From assembly GCF_022662335.1 (NCBI RefSeq), contig NZ_JAKNQJ010000001.1:434001-498000 (forward strand): a stretch of 64,000 nucleotides of DNA. Reading direction: 5' to 3'. Shown here piece after piece: positions 57,941 through 64,000 of the stretch; the first letter of the stretch is position 1, and each line of letters starts with the position of its first letter. Source of the stretch: Sphingomonas sp. CROZ-RG-20F-R02-07. GTDB taxonomy: Bacteria; Pseudomonadota; Alphaproteobacteria; Sphingomonadales; Sphingomonadaceae. Both the position numbers and the translations under genes were made by a program. The notes beneath the pieces were generated by a model. That model searched no databases. It was given only the letters and a program-made list of their open reading frames with translations, and was not told the origin of the DNA.

Positions 57941-59662
57941 ATGATCCGTAACTTCGACAAATCCCGCCTGCCCAGCCGTCACGTGTCGGTGGGCCCCGAA
58001 CGCGCGCCGCATCGCAGCTATTATTACGCGATGGGCATCACCGAGGAGGACATCGCCAAGCCCTTCGTCGGGCTGGCGAGCGCGGGCAACAATTCGGCGC
58101 CGTGCAACACCACGCTCGATGCGCAGGCCGATGCGGCGCAGGCGGGCGTGATCGCCGGCGGCGGAATGCCGCGGCGGTTCAACACCATCACCGTCACCGA
58201 CGGGATCGCGATGGGCCATCAGGGCATGAAGTCCAGCCTCGTCAGCCGCGAGGTGATCGCCGATTCGGTCGAGCTGTCGGTGCGCGGCCATTGCTATGAC
58301 GCGCTGGTCGGCTTTGCGGGCTGCGACAAGTCGCTGCCGGGCATGATGATGGCGATGCTGCGGCTGAACGTGCCGTCGATCTTCGTCTATGGCGGATCGA
58401 TCCTGCCGGGCCGGTTTCACGACAAGGACGTGACCGTGGTCGACGTGTTCGAGGCGGTCGGCCAGCACGCCGCGGGCAATTGCCCGCTGAAGGAGCTGAT
58501 CGCGCTGGAAAAGGTCGCGTGCCCCGGCCACGGCGCGTGCGGCGGCCAGTTCACCGCCAACACCATGGCGTGCGTGGGCGAGGCGATCGGGCTGTCGCTG
58601 CCCAATTCGAACATGATGCCGGCGCCCTTCGTCGACCGCGCCGGGATCGCGGTGGCGGCGGGCGAGCAGGTCATGGCGTTGGTCGAAGCGCAAATCCGCC
58701 CACGCGACATCTGCACCCGCGACGCGTTCGAGAACGCCGCGCGCGTGGTGGCGGCGACGGGTGGCTCGACCAACGGCGCGCTCCATCTGCCGGCGATGGC
58801 GAACGAGGCGGGGATCGATTTTGACCTGTTCGACGTGGCCGAGATCTTCAAGACCACGCCCTATATCGCCGACCTGAAACCGGGCGGCCGCTATGTCGCC
58901 AAGGACATGTACGAGGCGGGCGGCGTCTATATGCTGATGAAGACGCTGATGGCGGGCGGCTTCCTCCATGGCGACTGCATGACGGTGACGGGGAAGACGC
59001 TCGCCGAGAATATCGACCGGGTGACGTGGAATCCCGACCAGAAGGTGATCTACGACGTCAAGACGCCGATCACCCCCACCGGCGGCGTCGTCGGCCTGCG
59101 CGGCAGCCTGGCGCCCGATGGCGCGATCGTGAAGGTGGCGGGCATGCAGCGGCTGGTGTTCGAGGGGCCGGCGCGGGTCTTCGATTGCGAGGAGGACACG
59201 TTCGCCGCCGTCGAGGCCCGCGACATCGCGGAGGGCGCGGTGATCGTGATCCGCTACGAGGGACCGAAGGGCGGGCCCGGCATGCGCGAGATGCTGTCGA
59301 CCACCGCGGCGCTCTATGGGCTGGGGCTGGGCGAGAAGGTCGCGCTGGTCACCGACGGGCGCTTCTCGGGCGGCACGCGCGGCTTCTGCATCGGCCATGT
59401 CGGACCCGAGGCGGCCGATGGCGGCCCGATCGCGCTGGTCGAGGACGGCGACCGGATCCGGATCGACGCCGAACAGGGCGTGATCGACCTGCTGGTGGAC
59501 GAGGACGTGCTCGCCGCCCGCCGCGCCGCCTGGTTGCCCCGCACCAACGATTATCAGGCGGGTGCACTCTGGCGCTATGCGAAGACGGTCGGCCCGGCCT
59601 ACAAGGGGGCGGTCACGCACCCCGGAGCCGCCGCCGAAACCCATGTCTATGCGGATATCTAG
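57941..59662 (+). CDS. ilvD: Dihydroxy-acid dehydratase
   Basis: A 573-residue iron-sulfur enzyme of valine, leucine and isoleucine synthesis. Cluster cysteines: [23 protein letters not shown] and [20 protein letters not shown]. Seen also: [20 protein letters not shown] and the late [20 protein letters not shown]. Full length. ATG 57941 is chosen. No branched-chain leader is visible upstream. Its end overlaps a small lipoprotein gene. Confidence 0.97.
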   Translation: MIRNFDKSRLPSRHVSVGPERAPHRSYYYAMGITEEDIAKPFVGLASAGNNSAPCNTTLDAQADAAQAGVIAGGGMPRRFNTITVTDGIAMGHQGMKSSLVSREVIADSVELSVRGHCYDALVGFAGCDKSLPGMMMAMLRLNVPSIFVYGGSILPGRFHDKDVTVVDVFEAVGQHAAGNCPLKELIALEKVACPGHGACGGQFTANTMACVGEAIGLSLPNSNMMPAPFVDRAGIAVAAGEQVMALVEAQIRPRDICTRDAFENAARVVAATGGSTNGALHLPAMANEAGIDFDLFDVAEIFKTTPYIADLKPGGRYVAKDMYEAGGVYMLMKTLMAGGFLHGDCMTVTGKTLAENIDRVTWNPDQKVIYDVKTPITPTGGVVGLRGSLAPDGAIVKVAGMQRLVFEGPARVFDCEEDTFAAVEARDIAEGAVIVIRYEGPKGGPGMREMLSTTAALYGLGLGEKVALVTDGRFSGGTRGFCIGHVGPEAADGGPIALVEDGDRIRIDAEQGVIDLLVDEDVLAARRAAWLPRTNDYQAGALWRYAKTVGPAYKGAVTHPGAAAETHVYADI

Positions 59663-60044
59663 CGCGCTGGCGCTCGCCCTGTCGCTCGCCGCCTGCGGCA
59701 CGGCCACCCGGCCCGACAACCGCGCACTGGCGGCGGCGGAGGCGAACCAGCAGACCGAGGCCGCGGACGACGGCCGGATCGCGTGCGCGCATGGCGATGC
59801 CGCCATGGCGCACACCTGCACCGTCGACCAGCTCCAGGGCGATCACGGGCTCGAACTGACGGTGCGCAATGCCGATGGCGGTTTCCACCGCCTGCTGGTC
59901 ACGCGCGACGGCCGCGGCGTGATCGCGGCGGACGGTGCCGAGCCCGCGAAGGTGACGGTGCGCGGCCCCGCCGAGATCGAGGTGGCGATCGGTGCGGACC
60001 GATATCGGCTGCCCGCGACGGTGAAGGGTGCGACCGCCAAATGA
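59643..60044 (+). CDS. Small lipoprotein of unknown function
   Basis: A 133-residue protein with a lipoprotein signal: [18 protein letters not shown], giving lipobox LAAC. ATG 59643 is used; ATG 59649 is equally possible. The mature part has two cysteines ([20 protein letters not shown]) and a beta-rich tail ([20 protein letters not shown]). It starts within the end of ilvD and its stop overlaps the next gene (ATGA). Unknown function, probably envelope. Confidence 0.75.
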   Translation: MSMRISSALALALSLAACGTATRPDNRALAAAEANQQTEAADDGRIACAHGDAAMAHTCTVDQLQGDHGLELTVRNADGGFHRLLVTRDGRGVIAADGAEPAKVTVRGPAEIEVAIGADRYRLPATVKGATAK

Positions 60045-61534
60045 TCCGGATCGACGGCCGGCCGATCCTCACCGCCGCCGCGATGCGCGCGGCGGAGGAT
60101 GGGGCGATGACGGGCGGCGTCACCGTCGATACGCTGATGGCGCGCGCCGGGGCGGCCATCGCCGTGGCGGTGCGGCGGCTCGCGGGCGACCGCGCGGTGC
60201 TGGTGCTGTGCGGGCCGGGCAACAATGGCGGCGACGGCTATGTCGCGGCGGCGGCGCTGAAGGCGGCGGGGCACCCGGTGCGCGTGGCGGCGCTCGCGGC
60301 GCCCAGGAGCGATGCGGCGATCCGCGCGCGGGCGGGGTGGGACGGACCGGTCGAGCCGCTGGCCGACGCCGTGCCCGCGCCGGTGCTGGTGGATGCGCTG
60401 TTCGGCACCGGGCTGACGCGGCCGTTGGGGAATTGCCGTTCCCCGGCGAGGGCCGGGGCCCAGATGGGGGACGTTGATGGCTCTCACCACGACCTTCCCG
60501 ACTGGGCCCCGGCCTCCGCCGGGGAGCGCCCGGTGGGCGAGATCCTCCACGCGCTCGCCGCTGCCGCGACGCTCACCATCGCGGTCGACCTGCCGAGCGG
60601 CGTCGATACCGACAGCGGCGCGGTCGTTACCGAACCGCCGCTGTTCGACGTGACGCTCGCGCTCGGCGCGGCCAAGCCGTCGCATGTCCTCCAGCCCGCC
60701 GCACGCCATTCGCGGCACGTCCGCATCCTCGACATCGGCGTGGCCACCGCGAGCGACGCCGCCGTGCTTGCGGCGCCCACGCTGCCCGAGCCCGGTCCTG
60801 ATTCGCACAAATACACCCGCGGCATGGTCGCGGTGGTGGCAGGCACGATGGCGGGTGCGGCCGAACTCGCGAGCATGGCCGCGATGCGCAGCGGCGCAGG
60901 CTATGTCGCGCTGCTGGGCGAGACGCAGGGATGGCCCCACGCGCTCGTCCGGAAACCGCTGACCGACCGGGCGCTGACCGATCCCCGCGTCGGCGCGATC
61001 GCGATCGGCCCCGGCCTCGGCCGCGACGAGGGCGCGCGCGCGAAGCTCGCGCAGGCGCTCGCGGCGGGCCGGCCGATCGTGGTGGACGGCGACGCGCTCC
61101 ACCTCACCGATCCCGCGACGCTCGCCCGTCACGGCGCCCCCGTGATCCTCACCCCGCACGCCGGCGAGTTCGCCGCACTGTTCGGCCCGGCGCACGCCGA
61201 CAAGATCGCCCGCGCCCGCGATGCCGCGCGCCGGTCGGACGCGGTCGTGGTCTTCAAGGGCGCCGACACCGTGATCGCCGCGCCCGACGGCCGCGTGACA
61301 GCGGCGCGCGACGCCAACGACTGGCTTTCGACCGCTGGCAGCGGCGACGTGCTCGTCGGGATCGTCGCGGCGATGCTGGCGAGCGGCATGGCGCCGTTCG
61401 AGGCCGCCGGTGCCGCGGTGTGGCTCCATGGTGCCGCCGCGCGCCGCTGCGGCCGGGCGTTCGTCGCGGACGACCTCGCCGCCGCGCTGACCCCCGCGCG
61501 CGCCGCCCTCGCCCCCGAAGGGACCCGAGCATGA
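60041..61534 (+). CDS. nnr: Bifunctional NAD(P)H-hydrate epimerase/dehydratase with in-frame repeat
   Basis: A 497-residue metabolite-repair enzyme. N-terminal epimerase (about 1-230): TLMARAGAAIAVAVRRLAGD, LCGPGNNGGDGYVAA and VDLPSGVDTDSG. C-terminal ADP/ATP-dependent dehydratase: GPGLGRDEGARA, LTPHAGEFAALFG and STAGSGDVLVGIVAAML. Residues about 132-163 (SPARAGAQMGDVDG and [11 protein letters not shown]) come from a palindromic repeat (60435-60527) after the FGTGLTRPL strand, a surface-loop position. The stop overlaps the next gene (ATGA). Confidence 0.93.
   Translation: MIRIDGRPILTAAAMRAAEDGAMTGGVTVDTLMARAGAAIAVAVRRLAGDRAVLVLCGPGNNGGDGYVAAAALKAAGHPVRVAALAAPRSDAAIRARAGWDGPVEPLADAVPAPVLVDALFGTGLTRPLGNCRSPARAGAQMGDVDGSHHDLPDWAPASAGERPVGEILHALAAAATLTIAVDLPSGVDTDSGAVVTEPPLFDVTLALGAAKPSHVLQPAARHSRHVRILDIGVATASDAAVLAAPTLPEPGPDSHKYTRGMVAVVAGTMAGAAELASMAAMRSGAGYVALLGETQGWPHALVRKPLTDRALTDPRVGAIAIGPGLGRDEGARAKLAQALAAGRPIVVDGDALHLTDPATLARHGAPVILTPHAGEFAALFGPAHADKIARARDAARRSDAVVVFKGADTVIAAPDGRVTAARDANDWLSTAGSGDVLVGIVAAMLASGMAPFEAAGAAVWLHGAAARRCGRAFVADDLAAALTPARAALAPEGTRA
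60435..60527. repeat. REPIN-like palindrome inside the NAD(P)H-hydrate repair gene
   Basis: Left arm GCCGTTCCCCGGCGAGGGCC then GGGGCCCAG (from 60435), right arm CCGACTGGGCCCCGGCCTCC then GCCGGGG (from 60499), inverted, about 35 bases between. Same type as 24858-24961 and 63597-63680. The gene stays open across it. Confidence 0.85.
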
Positions 61535-62712
61535 CTGCGACGATCCTGCGCGTTTCCGAACGCGGCGAAGGCGTGTCCGATGACGGCCGCCACGCCATCC
61601 TCGCCGCGCCCGGGGACACGCTGACCGTCGACGGCGTGGTGATCGCCGGCCCGCACCACCAGGCGCCCCCCTGCCGCCACTTCCCGACCTGTGGCGGGTG
61701 CCAGTTGCAGCATCTCGACGACGCCGCCTATGCCGCCTTCGTCGTCGACCGGATCGCGAGCGTGCTGGACGGGCAGGGGCTGGCCGCGCCGATCGCGCCC
61801 GCGCAGCTCTCGCCCCCGCGTACCCGCCGCCGCGCGACGCTCCATGCGGAGGGCAAGGGCGGGCAGGTGCGGATCGGGTTCGCCGAGGCGCGCAGCCACG
61901 CGATCGTCGATCTCGCCGAATGCCATGTCCTCGCGGCCGATCTCTTCGCGCTGGTCGCGCCGTTGCGCGGGCTGCTGAAGCGGCTGCGCTTCCGCCGGCG
62001 CGGCGAGGTCCATCTGACGCGCGCGGATCAGGGGCCGGACATCCTCGTCACCGGCCTTGCCGCCGAAGGGCTCGACGCGGCCGAAGCGATCATCGCCTTT
62101 TGCGAGCGCCACGCGGTCGCGCGCTTCGCGGTGGACGACGGGCAGGGGCCCGAGACGCGCTGGGAGCCCGAGGCGGTGACGATCACGCTGAGCGGCGTGG
62201 CCGTTCCGTTGCCGCACGCCGCGTTTCTTCAGGCCACCGAAGAGGGCGAGGCAGCGCTGGTCGCCGCGGTGCGCGAGGCGGTGGGGGGCGCCACCGTCGT
62301 CGCGGACCTGTTCGCCGGCCTCGGCACGTTCGCGCTCGCGCTGCCGGGCAAGATCTATGCGGCGGAGGGCGGCCGCGAAGCGACGATGGCGCTGAAGGCC
62401 GCCGCCGCGCGCGCCGGGCGACTAGTCTTCCCCGAATATCGCGACCTCTACCGCCGCCCGCTGACCGTCGCCGAGCTCGATCGGTTCGGTGCGGTGGTGC
62501 TCGATCCGCCGCGCGCGGGTGCGCGCGAGCAGATGCCGGCACTGGCCGCGTCCGCCACCGGGGCGATCGCCTATGTCTCGTGCAACCCGGCGAGCTTCGC
62601 GCGCGATGCCCGGATGCTGGTCGAGGGCGGCTGGCGGATCGACTGGATCCGGCCGGTCGGCCAGTTCCGCTGGTCTACCCATGTCGAGCTGGCGGCGCGG
62701 TTCAGTAGATAG
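61531..62712 (+). CDS. Class I RNA methyltransferase (RlmD/TrmA group)
   Basis: A 393-residue m5U-type RNA methyltransferase. Iron-sulfur-like cysteines: [15 protein letters not shown] and a later Cys in DLAECHVLA. The SAM fold shows [40 protein letters not shown], and the nucleophilic Cys in [14 protein letters not shown]. Similar to RlmD/RlmC (23S m5U) or TrmA; N-terminus lacks a clear TRAM domain. Overlaps truA at the 3' ends by eleven bases (convergent). Confidence 0.9.
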   Translation: MTATILRVSERGEGVSDDGRHAILAAPGDTLTVDGVVIAGPHHQAPPCRHFPTCGGCQLQHLDDAAYAAFVVDRIASVLDGQGLAAPIAPAQLSPPRTRRRATLHAEGKGGQVRIGFAEARSHAIVDLAECHVLAADLFALVAPLRGLLKRLRFRRRGEVHLTRADQGPDILVTGLAAEGLDAAEAIIAFCERHAVARFAVDDGQGPETRWEPEAVTITLSGVAVPLPHAAFLQATEEGEAALVAAVREAVGGATVVADLFAGLGTFALALPGKIYAAEGGREATMALKAAAARAGRLVFPEYRDLYRRPLTVAELDRFGAVVLDPPRAGAREQMPALAASATGAIAYVSCNPASFARDARMLVEGGWRIDWIRPVGQFRWSTHVELAARFSR

Positions 62713-63439
62713 CGTCCACGAAGAACAGCCCGTCGGGCGGCGCGTTCAGCCCCAGCCGCGCCCGGTCGCGCGCCTGCAGCGCCGCGGCCATGTCGCCCAC
62801 CGCCCAGCGCCCCATGCCGACGAGCGCGAGGCAGCCGACCATCGATCGCACCTGATGATGGAGGAACGACCGCGCCGCCGCGCGCACGATCACGCGGTAG
62901 CCGTCGCGAGTCACCTCCAGCCGGTCGAGCGTGCGCACCGGGCTGTCCGCCTGGCAATGCGCGGCGCGGAACGTGGTGAAGTCGTGGCGCCCGATCAGCG
63001 CGGTCGCGGCCTGCGCCATCGCCGCCGCGTCGAGCGGCTGCGGCACGCGCCACGCGAAGCCCGCATCGATCGCGAGCGGCGCGCGGCGGTTCGCGATTCT
63101 GTATTCATAGGCGCGGCCGACGCACGAGAAGCGCGCATGCCAGTCGTCGGCCACCACCACGCAATCGGTGACCGCGACGGGGGCGGGCCGGACGAGCGCG
63201 TTCAGCGCCTCCATCAGCCGGAACGGTGCCACCTCCGCCGTCAGATCCAGATGCGCGCGCATCGCCAGCGCGTGGACGCCCGCATCGGTGCGCCCGGCGG
63301 CGTGCACGGCGACCCGCTCGCCGGTCATCGCGAATGCCGCCTCCTCAAGCGCCTGCTGCACGCTGGGCGCGCTGGCCTGGCGTTGCCACCCGGCAAAGGG
63401 GCGGCCGTCATATTCGATCGTCAGCGCATAGCGCGTCAA
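62702..63439 (-). CDS. truA: tRNA pseudouridine synthase A
   Basis: A 245-residue enzyme making pseudouridine at positions 38-40 of tRNA. Family blocks: [20 protein letters not shown], catalytic Asp in [13 protein letters not shown], and [19 protein letters not shown]. The start is a TTG at 63439 that overlaps the fmt stop as TTGA, since no ATG lies nearby. The fmt-truA order is typical in alphaproteobacteria. Convergent with the RNA methyltransferase. Confidence 0.96.
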   Translation of the reverse strand: MTRYALTIEYDGRPFAGWQRQASAPSVQQALEEAAFAMTGERVAVHAAGRTDAGVHALAMRAHLDLTAEVAPFRLMEALNALVRPAPVAVTDCVVVADDWHARFSCVGRAYEYRIANRRAPLAIDAGFAWRVPQPLDAAAMAQAATALIGRHDFTTFRAAHCQADSPVRTLDRLEVTRDGYRVIVRAAARSFLHHQVRSMVGCLALVGMGRWAVGDMAAALQARDRARLGLNAPPDGLFFVDAIY

Positions 63440-64000
63440 AGCCGGGTGCCCGCCGGAATGGCGAAGCCGCGCAGCAGGTCCGCCGCGCTGGCGATGCCGC
63501 GGCCCGCGCGCTGCACCGTCACCGGCCGGATCGCGCCCGAGCCGCAGGCGATGGTGAGCCGATCGTCGAGCACAATGCCCGCCGCACCCCCATCTTCCGT
63601 TCCCCGGCTAAGGCCGGGGTCCAGTGGGGATGAAGCGCCACCCCCGCCCAACTGGGCCCCGGCCTCCGCCGGGGAACGATCCGACAATGCGACGATCTCC
63701 GCCGCCAGCACCTTCACCCGCTCCCCGCCGAATTCGAAAAACGCTCCCGGCACCGGCGCGAAGGCGCGGACCTGCCGCTCCACCGTTACGGCGTCCGTGG
63801 TGAAGTCCAGCCGCGCCTCCGCCTTGTCGATCTTGGCGGCATAGGTGACGCCGTCCTCCGGTTGCGCGATCGGCGGATAGGCATCGGGATTTGCCAGCAC
63901 CGCGACCATCGCCTCGGCGCCCAGCCGCGCGAGTTCGTCGGTCAGCGCGCCCGCGGTCTTCCCCGCCACGGCCGTGCGCCGCTCCAGCCGCACCGGGCCG
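63436..64000 (-). CDS. fmt: Methionyl-tRNA formyltransferase (5' end outside window) with in-frame repeat
   Basis: Only the C-terminal 187 codons are seen; the start lies off the right edge. Seen are [20 protein letters not shown], then [36 protein letters not shown] and the C-terminal [20 protein letters not shown]. It formylates initiator Met-tRNA. Residues [20 protein letters not shown] then GLSRGTED come from a palindromic repeat (63597-63680) inserted before the conserved GIVLDDRL strand. The stop overlaps the truA TTG (TTGA). Confidence 0.93.
   Translation of the reverse strand, partial: GPVRLERRTAVAGKTAGALTDELARLGAEAMVAVLANPDAYPPIAQPEDGVTYAAKIDKAEARLDFTTDAVTVERQVRAFAPVPGAFFEFGGERVKVLAAEIVALSDRSPAEAGAQLGGGGASSPLDPGLSRGTEDGGAAGIVLDDRLTIACGSGAIRPVTVQRAGRGIASAADLLRGFAIPAGTRL
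63597..63680. repeat. REPIN-like palindrome inside fmt
   Basis: Left arm CCGTTCCCCGGCTAAGGCCG then GGGTCCAG (from 63597), right arm CAACTGGGCCCCGGCCTCCG then CCGGGGAAC (from 63649), inverted, about 20 bases between. Same type as 24858-24961 and 60435-60527. In frame with fmt. Confidence 0.85.

Overview
The window reads as chromosomal DNA from a GC-rich alphaproteobacterium, most likely a sphingomonad. The reasons are the CckA and ChpT phosphorelay proteins, an alphaproteobacterial-style RNase P RNA, a carAB-greA block, a rpsP-rimM-trmD-rplS block, and dispersed palindromic repeats of the kind common in sphingomonads. Genes are densely packed, and many neighbours overlap by four bases (ATGA, GTGA, TTGA). 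I saw no tRNA, rRNA, CRISPR array, prophage or complete insertion sequence.

Layout. 1-3042: a partial FAD oxidoreductase, rpoH, an RluD-type pseudouridine synthase and a JAMM protease. 3164-3991: two small secreted proteins of unknown function in an AT-richer patch, followed by an empty 425-base gap. 4417-10255: chpT and a chemotaxis cluster (cheA, cheW, cheY, cheB, cheR) with a sigma-54 type promoter in front of cheY. 10319-12677: an amidase, the RNase P RNA, a zinc/J-domain protein, a thioredoxin-like ferredoxin and sufE. 12703-16232: an expanded phage-shock (Psp) operon with a sigma-54 promoter, divergent from its activator pspF. 16315-19865: sodB, yciB, ftsY, and an MtaB-type methylthiotransferase. 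20051-24796: ffh, rpsP, a small unlisted ORF, rimM, a reversed thioredoxin-reductase-like gene, trmD and rplS, then a strong terminator. 24968-30491: a cyclophilin, then rpoD, dnaG and a GIY-YIG gene that are translationally coupled on the minus strand, and a YqeY protein. 30645-37114: carA, an orphan AT-richer gene, carB, greA and a rhomboid. 37286-39224: small envelope proteins resembling the YqjD/YqjE group. 39368-43242: eno, ftsB, a hydrolase, a YjbR protein and a lipoprotein. 43355-49334: an M28 peptidase, EttA, Uma2, a NYN-LOTUS protein and a GreB-like factor. 49337-55013: a lytic transglycosylase, dapA, smpB and an M13 peptidase. 55056-57873: cckA and a response regulator. 57941-64000: ilvD, a lipoprotein, the NAD(P)H-hydrate repair enzyme, an RNA methyltransferase, truA and a partial fmt.

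Themes. CckA and ChpT, two steps of one alphaproteobacterial phosphorelay, are both here; chpT sits directly upstream of cheA. Two clear GG-N10-GC sigma-54 promoters link chemotaxis and envelope stress to RpoN. The Psp operon carries extra PspB-like proteins that share a C-terminal motif with PspC.

The most unusual feature is a set of paired inverted palindromes (REPIN-like). They lie between genes and also in frame inside at least five protein genes: mtaB, the GIY-YIG gene, carA, the NAD(P)H-hydrate repair gene and fmt. Where a family alignment is familiar to me, they sit in linkers or surface loops, much like the palindromic elements described in Rickettsia.
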